Below, piece by piece: positions 13,830-24,800 of a stretch of DNA of 64,000 nt (position 1 is its first letter; every line of letters begins with the position of its first letter). A program made the translations under genes and the position numbers. Source of the stretch: Diorhabda sublineata (lineage: Eukaryota > Arthropoda > Insecta > Coleoptera > Chrysomelidae); contig NC_079478.1 in NCBI RefSeq assembly GCF_026230105.1, positions 29,961,653-30,025,652 of the forward strand. The letters run 5' to 3'. The notes below the pieces were generated by a model. It ran no database searches and was not told where the DNA came from. It saw nothing but the letters and a program-made list of their open reading frames with translations.

Positions 13830-14150
13830 TTTCGACTGAGAAAGTGACTGCTTAATGAATTGAGGAAAGTACTGGGAGTGATGAAGCTGATAAACAATTA
13901 GAAATCAGATGAAAGTAATTGTAATTGCTATACAAAGAATCGAATCAAAACGGAAACGGTTTAGATATTTAATAAGAATAAAGAAGAGAACAACATTGGA
14001 GATGATATAAAAATCCGAAAGAAACAAAAGAAAAAGAGATAGACCCAGGAAGATGACGGAATTAGGAAATAGTTGACAACTTAAGAAAAAGGGATGGGCA
14101 TGAAACTCATCAGAGTGAAATATCGTAGTTCATTTCTTCAGACATTCTTG
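13830..14150 (+). pseudogene. Possible LINE 3' end remnant
   Basis: The A-rich plus strand carries the phrases RIESKRKRFRYLIR and KRKRDRPRKM in one frame. They resemble the basic tail of endonuclease/reverse-transcriptase LINE proteins (pattern G-R-R-x-x-G-R-P-R-x-x-W). Stops interrupt it and no upstream reverse transcriptase is visible. This is a weak call based on composition and one short motif. Confidence 0.25.
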
Positions 14151-14739
14151 ATATTATTTTATAATGTAGTAGGAAGGCAATTAAAAAATTATCTCTAATA
14201 TTTATCGCAAAACATAGAACAAGAAATGGTTTAGTGTAAGTAAAAAGTAAAATTTCTATCGCATTCTAATGTCAATCGGATCATTACATTTAGTTCAAAC
14301 TCAAACCAACATTGAAAAAAATTAAAACGAAAGTTAAACTTAATAGGAATTATTAGGCTCTACATACTTCGACACTTATACACAGTTAGTACACTAATAG
14401 CACTTTACTCTGCTTTTGGATTAAATTTACTCAAATTGGTTAGTGCTCTAGAGTCTTCTGATTAGCATCGATTCATAGAGAAACTCATGACATCAACATT
14501 AACGTTACCGTTCGTAATAACTTATGACTGTTAACAGATTTTTAAATCTCTATGAAGGTCATGATGACTGGAGTATCAAGCTTTGAGAATGTTTCTATCT
14601 AATTACAAACAGATAACGACGAGGCTTACTCGCTCACCAAACTATGATCCGCAAAACCGCTAGTGGGCCCAGAGCATTCTTGCTACAGTCAAAAGTGTAG
14701 CTGTCGCATTTCTCAGTAGTCTACTCACAGGACAATCTA

Positions 14740-15060
14740 CCAGCTAGAGTATGTATAGATGGGTCTTGTGCCTCTTTTAACAAGCGATTGTTCCACTTAA
14801 ACAGGCGCGAAATTCTACTGGTGAATGGTTTTATAATTGGTCATCAAAGACGCCATCTCCATTCATTAGATATCACGAACGATCCGGAATGTCTATTGAG
14901 AAGAAAGAAAATGCAGAGTACTCAGTCTATAGGCGCAACGGTTCTTGACCGCCCACTGTCATAACTATCAAGTATATTATTGAAAAATTATGTAAGATTA
15001 CTATTTATCGCAATAATAAAGCTGCTCTTATTCTGGAAGTCATCAACTCCTGAAAAATAA
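14740..15060 (+). pseudogene. LINE RNase H/zinc-knuckle tail remnant
   Basis: One plus frame (about 14790-14900) reads LLVNGFIIGHQRRHLHSL followed by DITNDPEC. This matches the C-terminal pattern of RNase H-bearing LINEs: L-x-T-G-H-x-x-L-x-x-H-L-x-x-L-G-I-x-x-D-P-x-C-R-x-C. The second cysteine pair is lost (C-L-L-R-R). Further right, KITIYRNNKAALILEV (about 14990-15040) resembles the I-Y-S-D-S-Q-A-A-L-x-A-L core of RNase H. That order is reversed relative to an intact element, which suggests rearranged fragments. Confidence 0.4.
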
Positions 15061-16780
15061 TTCTATTGATAATAAATAGATTCAGTGATGCTATACGAAA
15101 TAAAGTACTTGATCCTCCTGAACAGATTCAGTGATTCAATTGATCCAAAAGTTGAAATAATCCCAAATTTCCGATCATATTTGTTATATATAAGATAATC
15201 AAATTAAAACTGGCTGAATAATAACTATTATATATGAGTGTAACTGCGGGATCCATTGAAATTGATTGATTTCAACTTGTTGTGTCTTGGAATTATGAAT
15301 TATTGTGCAATTAGAAAGATTAATACGTTCATGCACACGGATAATTTCCGCTATTGTGTAGAGACAGTTTCAAATGATTATAAATGAAATAGTTTTGTTC
15401 TTGTCTTTTTCATGAAACTGTATGCATTTACGTTGTGGACACTTGAAAAATCTACAAAATTAGTAACCGAGAAATAAAAGTATTGACGATTATCCGTATT
15501 ACATGTTGGAATCACTTTTAGTACATGCACAATCGACTGACTTGATATTATCTTATTTTACTTTTCTTAGAATGAAATTTATAATTGAAAAATGTTCTAT
15601 TAGCAACAATTTCTCAATAGTACTTCGTTCAAAAGCTATTCCTTATCCTGTGCATCTAAAATACACACGTATACCGGATTATGTAACGTCTTTTGGTTCC
15701 TTTTTAACTTGCGACACGGTTTCTGTAGTTCCGGTGGGCAATAAGTTACCCTCGAGACTTAAGCGGATTTACGTTTTACCAGGAAATTCGACTTGGTCAA
15801 ACTTTTGTACAGGTAAAAGGAATGAATAGAGAAAATCGAAATTTCGCGATTTAACCTCCTTTTTATTTTTTTAACCTGCGTTTAAGAGGATTCATCATGT
15901 AAGATCATGTTACTTCCTAGTTTAATTAGTTATTAGAATCGACTATTATCATCACATCATCAATTAGATTTGTAGTTAGGGATAATATATGTTTGTTTTC
16001 TCATACATTATGTACATAAAATTTTCTGGAAAAATTTTGATTTATGTTGTGTTATAATTTAACGAGCCATTTGCGGAACTAGGCTAGAAGTTCAAGAATT
16101 CACCGTTATTCTAATGTATCAGTCACATTTATTGCTCATTTGTTATATGACAGTTTTTTATTAGTATATTATTTCCCACTTCATCCCGTATATATGATTT
16201 TGTCTAGCTGGCCAATTTATTCATTTCATAACATTCATTTAGGTAATTCCGCACGGCGAAACTAAATTGTGGCGATAAAGCATTATGCGGAAACCAAATT
16301 AAAATTGTTAACAACTGAATTTTTTGCAGGGTATATCTGATCTTTCCACAAATCTAAATATTTCGGTTTTTTCAAATTTTGTCTACAAATAATAGTCCAA
16401 TTACGGTAGTGCCATAACATAATCATCGCTTCTTCAGAAAAAAATTAAAAAGTATCTTATTGAAGAATGGGAGTCTACCTAATTTCACAAAATTCCATTC
16501 TATGGTCATGATCATCTTCAGATAATTCTTGTACTTGTATTATAATTGTTAACTCCTTGTAGCCACCAACCATAAATTTTAAAATGGACATTCTATCACT
16601 TATTTCCAATTATAATGCGGTACGTATTATTTGTAAAACCATTATATTCATGATTTTTTCATTGATTATATATAAATAGAACTGTGAAAAATCTGTCAAC
16701 AACGAGCTAGAATTTATTTTTTTCTATGTGGTGTGGAAATATTTGAAGCGATTTGAAATTGAAGGCTTGGGAGACTTGCA
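15061..16780. other. No recognised gene
   Basis: The stretch is AT-rich. A 108-codon plus frame at 15503-15829 has somewhat balanced composition in its second half (IPDYVTSFGSFLTCDTVS) but no recognisable domain, and it is within chance expectation. Confidence 0.4.
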
Positions 16781-16789
16781 GCTGGGAAT

Positions 16790-17480
16790 TTGCACCTATT
16801 TCTTTTTACTAACCAAACTAGACCAGTGTCCTACTTGATCTTGACACACTATAGTAGAAGGAACATGTTGCTCAGGACTGTGCTTTTTAGCCTGAATGTA
16901 ACTCTCAATCGAATTGTGGTTCTTTATTGGTTTTCTCTGTCCGTTTGCACAAAGTTTCAGCTACCTAGAGTCCTTCTGATGGTTTCGTGATGCACTATTT
17001 ACTGGCCAATATGAAAGCCACGCGTTTGCCATAGTGAGATCTGATAGATGGTAGAAAACACGTACTTGCGACCTACTACTTCGCACTAAGATTTTATAGT
17101 ATCCCATGATACTGTCAACTAAATCCACACCACCCATGTATTTATCATATACACTAACTTGGGCAGATTAATGTTGACGTATTTTTTATTTTTTTATCAT
17201 AACGTCGAACATGGTCCTTGGGAATTTCACCTACGAAATTCGACACCATCATAACAAATTTATTGTCTTTCCAAGCACATTTGGAATTTTAATACCGTCA
17301 ATAATGGCTCGAAAGTTGAAACTATCACCTCATAGTCATCAAAATCAATTTGAAATTCACTGCCTTCACCATTAAGAAGAGTGTCAATAATTTTATTCTC
17401 TCTAAGGGATAATTCTGTAAAGACCTCCTAGAAAAAATGATTTTCTATCATCTATACAATTTTTACCCTCTTATCAATGT
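16790..17480 (-). pseudogene. piggyBac transposase pseudogene, internally deleted
   Basis: Read on the minus strand this is a piggyBac-family (PGBD4-like) transposase. From about 17163 down to 16957 the frame reads YDKYMGGVDLVDSIMGYYK, then LVRSSRSQ, FYHLSDLTMANAWLSYW. This is the diagnostic C-terminal block N-K-x-M-G-G-V-D-L-x-D-x-x-x-x-x-Y and W-x-x-x-x-F-Y-H-x-L-D-x-x-x-x-N-A-W. Just upstream KDNKFVMMVSNFVGEIPRT matches the D-N-K-x-V-x-x-x-S-x-x-x-G strand. Near 17400, LRENKIIDTLLNGEGSEFQ resembles an N-terminal acidic segment. If so, most of the catalytic core between them is missing. A TAG at about 16954 and frameshifts confirm it is dead. I did not find TTAA-flanked ends. Confidence 0.7.
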
Positions 17481-18290
17481 TACATAAATGGCCTAACCAC
17501 ATGTCACAAAACTTTCTAGAATATAAAACAAAATGTCTAATTTTTGGTACTTACCTAATTACTGCGTCAAGTTGATCCAACGAATTATTTTTTATAAATT
17601 TCAAATGTACCAACTTGCAACGGAAAACGAACTATTGAACTATACTTTCTATAATATACTAGTGACTCTAACCCTGTGTAGTTCATTATTTCGTCGGTAC
17701 GGTATTTAACCGTAATAGTACAATAAGTTAAAGCAAAAAAGTTCGTACTAATTCTGTACGATCATTTAACACAAGGGTGTAATAATGTAACAGCCAGATC
17801 CTAGATCAAATATTGCATTCGATTCCGTCAAAGCTTTTCCCAATGTCTAGGGATTCTGATCATCATAACCTGTCATTAATAATTTTATAAATTTTTTTGT
17901 ACAGAAGTCTTGTGATACGGCCAGTATAAGGGTGGTATTTAAATTGTTGTCAAATTTGTCCTATCTTTTCTTATTTTCAATGATTATTTTTCATGTACTA
18001 TTATACCTAAACACCAAAGTTACAATAAATATCGTACTTTAGATGGCTACGATTGAATAAACACGTTTAATTTTAATATTCTTCAAAAATTTATGTGCTG
18101 ATACGAATCTCGTAATAAGGTCTAGGGTCAGTAAGTTAGTAAAGAGTAATAAAACTGGTGCATTAAAATATTTATCCAAATCATCGCGAAAAAAAAACAA
18201 CAACTGGAGACAAATCTTCAAACGTTTGTGTCATGTTAAAAGTAGATCCACCTTTGTGAAGTAGAAAAATTACGAATTTTAGAAAACAAA
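17481..18290. other. No recognised gene
   Basis: This stretch is AT-rich. TTAA sites occur at several places near 17705-17770, but no paired piggyBac-like termini could be made out. No coding similarity is seen. Confidence 0.4.
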
Positions 18291-18299
18291 CACTAAAGG

Positions 18300-18480
18300 C
18301 GATTACAGCAGTTTGACCCCACACGAAATAGTCTGAAGGATTCATATTGGGTGATCTAAATACGCCGGAACATTTAAGTTACCCTTAATGAAAAAGGGCC
18401 CAATTATTTTGTCGCCTATTATTACCGTCTTTAAGTTTGGTGGAGATAATGCAAATGTAGGGATATCTCCGAAATTATGG
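18300..18480 (-). pseudogene. Tc1/mariner-type transposase fragment
   Basis: The minus strand carries two transposase motifs in the correct order. IIGDKIIGPFFIKGNLN, then PAYLD (about 18430-18370), matches the V-W-A-G-I-x-x-x-x-I-I-G-P-F-F-x-x-G-N-L-N-x-x-x-Y-L strand. About 10 bases later RSPNMNPSDYFVWG matches R-S-P-D-L-x-P-x-D-F-x-L-W-G, which holds the last catalytic Asp. The region that should lie between them (the D-G-A-P-x-H block) has been deleted, so this is a short deletion-ridden fossil. Confidence 0.6.
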
Positions 18481-20060
18481 GATTTAGGTATAGGGAGCAT
18501 GAAATGATAAGTATTTCTTAAGGATTAGGTACTAGTTGAAGAATAGCGGTGCATAATCGATTCGAGGGTTATCACATTTTAAAATAAGTTAGAGATACAT
18601 TGACAAACATATCCAGACAAATTGGTAAATTTGTTTAAGCCACTTAAATATATGCAATATGTATTGTGGATTTATATGATTCGAGTGAAGTAGACTCACA
18701 TTGCGTATTTTTTTATTCAACAAATTTGAAGACATCGATCTATTTATAAGATTTCGTACCTAGACGGAAAACTTTTGAAATATCAAAAAATGCATTACAT
18801 GACAAAAAATGACAATTCCGAAAATACACAAATTTAAAAGAGAGTATCAGAATTTGAAGTATTTTGTGAATAAGTTAATCACAAAGTTTTTTGTAATAAC
18901 TGTGATGCTCTTTGCACATGGCAAACATCACAATATTGGGGAAAATCTTAAAAAGCCATCATCACAATCAAGCATCCAGAAACAGAGGAATGATATTAAT
19001 GTTGTTGTCTTTGATATTGTTCAATGAGAACTATATCAATTGAATTACTAATTGTTTTCTGATAAACAGCATTAACAGTTAGCAGAGATAATATCAACTG
19101 ACCAATTCAGTATCATTCTATTCGTGAACCATGGTATAGATTATATTCAAAAACTTATCTTAATTCTTGAATCTTCAACTTGTTCATTTTGGTTACTTCT
19201 TTAAAGCAATATTTTGCTTAGACTTGCTTATTTGTCTGTTTTTCATCTTTATGTATTGTACTAATTTTATCATTTTGGTTTCTAATCATATGCTTATTGG
19301 TTTTATGTTAGCGCCATTATTTCAATTTTGCTATTGATATTCATAATATTGTTACAGAATTGAATTTCATGTATCTATCACTTCTCAGAAATATCTGACT
19401 CTACCTTATAAAAGGACTAAATGTTTTCTGTTCTTACTCATCACATAAATTTTTGTTTTATAGTACTTTGAATACTCTTTGAATGGCTTTTCCAGTTTTC
19501 TGTTAGTTTTGCCTACCTTACACTCAGTAGCTCATCAATTGTTTTTTTACATCAATATATGTCATATACTAATACTCTTGATGCAAGTATTATGATCGTT
19601 TCGTTTCATGTTTTACAGTTTATCTTAATTTCCATATTTGTATTATTTGCAACTAGCAGAAAATTCCTTTTTCCTATCTATTTTGTGATAATCAGATGTA
19701 CTTTTTTATTATCAGATGCTTAAGGAAACTAAATATTATCTTTGACTGATTAGTTCACAATAGTCCAGTAGTTTTTATTTCTTCCCTGTATTTTTCTACT
19801 GCTGTCTTGTATTTATTATCTTTAATCATCACTTTGGCTACAAAGTCAGCTATTGCAGAGATTTTTCTTTACATATTTCAGCTTATTCATAAGTTTTCCT
19901 GAAATTCCTATCTATCTACCACTCTCGCACTATAATTCAGTTAATGAACTACTATTATAGTAATTTTTCTCCAGTTTCTACTAACATCATCTGTTCTGGT
20001 ATGTCTTCCCTTTAATCATTTCTTGTTGCATTTCTTCCTTTAGATTACTTCTACCCTATT
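18481..20060. other. No recognised gene; pyrimidine-skewed stretch
   Basis: From about 19150 to 20060 the plus strand is strongly T/C-biased, so the minus strand is A/G-rich. That is the bias shown by the coding strand of many insect LINEs. Minus-strand translations give only short suggestive pieces broken by many stops, so I do not call an element. Confidence 0.35.
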
Positions 20061-20163
20061 TTTGTCTTAAGGCTACTTGACATTTGACATGATGTTAGAC
20101 AACATGCAAGAAATTGCAAGATCAAAATATTATATAGACGAATATTGCACGTTTTTTACATTA

Positions 20164-20469
20164 AGGCCGCTTGACATGATGCAATAAAACGTGCAATGCA
20201 ATGCAAGACGCAAAAGCAAGGCAGCGGCAGATATCATTATTGCGAATTCACTGACCACTTTTTTCTTAACCATTTCACTTAACTCTGTTATTTTTATTTT
20301 TAAGTCGATCACAAAATATTGAATAAAATTTGACGTGAGGAATTTGTTTAATTTACTTTTGGTATTTCTGTTAGTGGTGGTAGTGGTAAAAGTGGTACTG
20401 TCAAACAACAAAATATTTTGACTTTTGAAAAAATTACGTGCAATTGTCTTGCATCATGTCAAGCTGCCT
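20164..20469. mobile_element. Harbinger-like miniature inverted-repeat element
   Basis: A 306-bp element is bounded by long inverted repeats. The left end is AGGCCGCTTGACATGATGCA and the right end, read inward, is AGGCAGCTTGACATGATGCA (19 of 20 identical). Flanking trinucleotides are TTA (20161-20163) and TTG (20470-20472), which fits the 3-bp TTA/TAA target preference of PIF/Harbinger elements with one change. On the minus strand, MVKKKVVSEFAIMISAAALL (from about 20270) resembles the start of Harbinger nuclease proteins, then runs straight into the terminal repeat. That suggests a deletion derivative of an autonomous copy. A second, more diverged left-end copy lies at about 20069-20125. Confidence 0.55.
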
Positions 20470-20472
20470 TTG

Positions 20473-21690
20473 AGAATATAAAAATTATTGAAACAGAATC
20501 GAATACAAAAAGAAACAATCGATAATTTATTTATTTCTAAATGGAAATATTAACATTTAATTATGAAAAGTCTCTTTTTGGTTACAGCAGATTTTATTTC
20601 ATATATATGTAATATTTTTAATTGGCAAATTCGGCCTATCGTCTAAAAATATTCCTGTAAAAGCAGCTTTTTAATAAGTTAATAATCGAGAACATTCATG
20701 CGAGAAAATATATATGAAAAGATTCAAAAAGTGAATGATTAGTTTCAATATCACACTGTAAGTAGAATGTTTTCATTTATATTTGTCGTTATTCTCCCCC
20801 AGAGACTACATAAACTCCCATCTCTTACGGGAAATTTATCCCTTAAGATACCCCAGGAAAATATTTGCAATTTCGTGAATCACCGGGAGAATTCACGAAC
20901 AGAAACCATACGTCATAAAAAATTGTCCCCTAATTTTTTTCCACTGAGAACAACGTATGAGTATATGGTCGTAAATTTTCCGCACGGACCCGGTGCATGT
21001 CCAACACCTAATATATAGTTGCCTACATCATGTATTACTTTGTTTTGTGGAGAAACTTATTCGCCAAGTTGAAATGAAGTTTGGTAGGAAAAGAGTTAGG
21101 ATGGCCGTAAATTTTTCAGGCGTCAGGTCCACTCCGGCGACATTTCACTAAACCGAACGAAAAATGTGCAATGATATTGCTTCCCGGATGCCAAATGCAT
21201 TAAAACGATGGCATTATGGCTACCAAATCGACAAGAAAAAAACTTAATGGGCAGCATTAGTTTGGTATTTTATTATTAGGAGGTTGAGTGAATGTGAAGA
21301 AATCACCTTAAATGAATGGAGTTGTGATTTACAGAATAAATTTCGGTCAATAGAGTTAATTTACTTCGATTACTGTGCATTCTAATGTCCTAAATAATAA
21401 TCGAATTAATTCGATGATATACTAGGCTAAAAATAGTATTGTAGTAATGTCAATTACGAGGGCAACTCTAAATTTTTGGACATCCCGCAAAACAAGACGA
21501 TTTGGAATTGAAATATCTTCTTGTCAGCAGAACATGTGCAGCTATGAGTTCAGGGTCGCTTCAAGTCAACAACAAAGTTTTAAACGGCTACAACGCACAA
21601 CTTCTTCCAGGAAACAGCAATGGCGAAACCGCAAAAATCTATCAAAGCGATAGTTTACAAAATGTTTAACTGTAGTCATTTGATGGTTGA
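20473..21690. other. No recognised gene; GC-richer patch
   Basis: No coding similarity is seen. The interval 20765-21015 is less AT-rich than its surroundings and contains a perfect 9-bp inverted repeat, TTCGTGAAT and ATTCACGAA, separated by 10 bases (about 20873-20900). An 83-codon plus frame here is unrecognised. Confidence 0.35.
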
Positions 21691-21880
21691 GTTAATGTTG
21701 CATCATGAGAATTTATTTTCACACACTGCACAGCAGACTGTTAAATTTTTGAGATAAAATAATGTAAGACATTGAATTCGTCTGATTTGGCCATGTGTGA
21801 TTTCTAGTTATTCTTTAACATACATTTAAGATGTCGACGTTTCACGATCAAGACTTGGGTAAATGAAGCTGTCCATCAGC
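21690..21880 (+). pseudogene. Mariner transposase C-terminal fragment
   Basis: The plus strand reads LHHENLFSHTAQQTVKFLR from about 21700. This matches the mariner second catalytic block L-H-H-D-N-A-x-S-H-T-A-x-x-T-x-x-F-L with the Asp changed to Glu. After a stop it continues NNVRHIEF. Then, following a frame change, SDLAMCDF (pattern S-P-D-L-A-P-C-D-F) carries the last Asp. A tail NIHLRCRRFTIKTWVNEAV fits I-K-x-x-L-R-G-x-R-F-x-x-x-x-x-x-x-x-A-V. Upstream sequence is not recognisable and no ends were found. Confidence 0.55.
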
Positions 21881-24800
21881 TTAGGTGATGATTACTTTTA
21901 ACATAAATAAAATAATTTTTCTGAAAATAATTTTAATACTCGTTTTCTCGTATATTATTGTTAAAAATAGAAATACAGAGCCATTAAGATTAAATAGAAA
22001 ATGTCGGTCGTTTTTATTACAATGGATAAGCCTTTGATAATTCCTTATTTCGATACAAAGATTTACATGTTCAACATCAAACCTTCCGAAATTGAAAATC
22101 GTGAAATCAGATTATCATGGATTATTTTTTGGAGCGCTCAACACCAAGTGGAAACTTCGTTAGTAGGTACGTATATAACAATAATACGAATAAGATATTT
22201 CTTAGTTCCTAATAATTGCAATAGAAATATTTCAGCTTGTGTAGAGATAGCAACATGAGAAATTCACTGCTTAACGTTTCCGCTATTGATCTTTATCTGA
22301 GTTCATGTTGACACTATACTTTCTTCAAGCCATTTCATGGATTTTCAAAAATAATTTTAAGGGATTCCTGCGGTTGTCTTCAGATAATATGATGTTCAAC
22401 TTCAACGATACCTTCAGATATTTAATTATACTTATATTATTTTTATATTTTTATTTGTATATATCTTAGACTAAAATTTATTTTGAATATTAATTTTCAA
22501 TTTTATATTTATTCATATATTATGTATATGTATGGGGATTTCAGCAAATTTCGGAAAATGAGAACTAATTAAATTATAAATCCAAGCTTTCGCCCAAAAA
22601 TGGCCTACATCTTCCAACTACCAAATTGTACTACCCCTAGAGCCTCACATTATTTATTATTTATTATCATAGTATTAGACAGTTTAACTATCATACACTC
22701 AACGACACGAGGACGGTTACGATTTCCGGACGAAAATCTATTTATTTTGATTTTATGAAGTTTAAGTAGATTAGTAATAAAGGTATTTCCTCGTCATACT
22801 TCTGCACATCAGCATCCAATGCTTTCCGACCGTTATAGAATGCCTTCAATGGTTTTTACTTCAAACATAACTATATCGTTACCTCGTCTCGGTTATGACA
22901 GTAACTGAATTAATTAATCGAACGTAAACAGTTGACTTAATTTAATTATCATGAATTACAAGATGTAGCTATAATGTTGGATTTCTTGTTTTTCACTAAT
23001 TCATTCAAAAAGTATGTAGATCAAAATAGTTTTTAATGTTCATCTAACCTCTCTTTAATCGGTTGAACTTTTACTTATTAGTTTGGGGAATAATTAAAAA
23101 AATTACATTGTTTTTTTTTAATCTACCATTAATAACTAGAAGCTGAGCTGGATTGCTTCGAGCAACCAAATGTAACTTTCGCTGGTGTGGAGATTTAATC
23201 GCCGTATATTTCTCTTAAGCCTCGTATATGAATGTTTACTTTTTCATTGTATTGGAGAGAGTATTAAATCTAAAATAATCCTAAACTATGAACCTTAATG
23301 CAATCTAGTGAATATTTATTGAACAAACTTCTTCATCAAGGTCATTTATTTATTTATTTCTAATTAAATTAAGTTTTTTTCTTTGGATTAAAGTACGCCA
23401 ATGACTTATTATCACGAATGCAGTGCATTTATGTGGTTCGCTACTTAAGTTAACGCATAAATCCATTGAATGGAAACGTATGAATGCTGGCGGTAAGTAA
23501 GGTGCTTCCGAAGATAATCAGCAGCCCGTTGAAGAGTGTGCAATTTCCATTAAACGCTGACGTCCTATTATCCTCGGTTATATTTGCTCTTTATATGTAG
23601 ATTTAATGTAAACTCTGAGAGTGCGGGTCCGGTGGACTTTTGCTTTTGTATATTAGAACTGAAAAGGTTTGACTTGCATTAAATATCTCCAGTAGAGCAC
23701 CGCGCTTCATTGAAATGATTAAATGGGGAAACTTTGAATACAATGGTAGTCGACGAGGATATTTTACTTTCAAAGAAATATGTATTGTTCGGATTTTTCC
23801 TAATATTTAACACTCAAACTTTGAGAAATTATGTATGTTTTTCACTGTAAAATGATTTCCACTTTGGTACAAATAACTCACACAGAATCAATTTGATTGT
23901 TTCACAATGATATAACAAAATAAAATACATGGAGTGATGAGTGATTTTTTTTTCAAGTAATGACCACAAGAACATAGTAAATCCGGATTAGTAGATGACA
24001 ATGAAATGGGTCCACTGTAACCAATTTAAAGACCAGATCAGCCACATCAATATCCTCAAAATAACATGCAGAGCTGCTTATTTCGGTGGCAGAATTATTT
24101 GCTTCCATTCTTCAAAAATTCATGTAGTTAAAAATATAGACCCCATAATTTTATTTTAAAGAATGCCATACAAAACTTTAGGATAATTTCTTCCGGATTT
24201 TTTAATGTAAATGACTGTTTTGTTCGGCAAATATTATGGCGTAGGAAATCATTAATCATCTGTATACATCATAAAATTAAGTCAATTAGGATCCTCCAAT
24301 TCAAATGACGTGATGCTTTCTTCAAGTTATTTTCCAGATTTTCTTAAACAGTTTTTATGAATTCCTGAGGTTGTCTTCACAGAAAATGGTCAACTCAAAC
24401 ATTCATTAACGTTAAATTAAAAAAAAATAAAGCAACATGTCATCTTATACTTGAGACGATATGCCCTTTGCTCTTGTAATTCTCAAATGATTAAAGATGA
24501 TCTAGATGGAATTGTCTCTTCACAGCTTTCCAGTTTCGATACAGCTAAGATATGTAGATATAGAGTTACAGAATTAACTATTGTCAGGTATCCTGTTCCA
24601 TCTGAACAGAGCTAGCTTAATTCACTTCAAATAGGTTCTCAGTAGTATAAATAAACAATATGCTACCCGGTAGAATGACACGCCGGAGCCATAAACAGCA
24701 AGAAATATATGGAAGCTGGGCGACATCTTCATGAAGACTATTGGTAAATCGAGAATAAACAAAAGGAATGTTATATGAACTGAAAAAGAGTTCAATCAGA

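Noticed and set aside
15503..15829. 108-codon plus frame as a gene
   Set aside because: No domain, signal peptide or conserved motif is seen, and the length is within chance expectation for this window.
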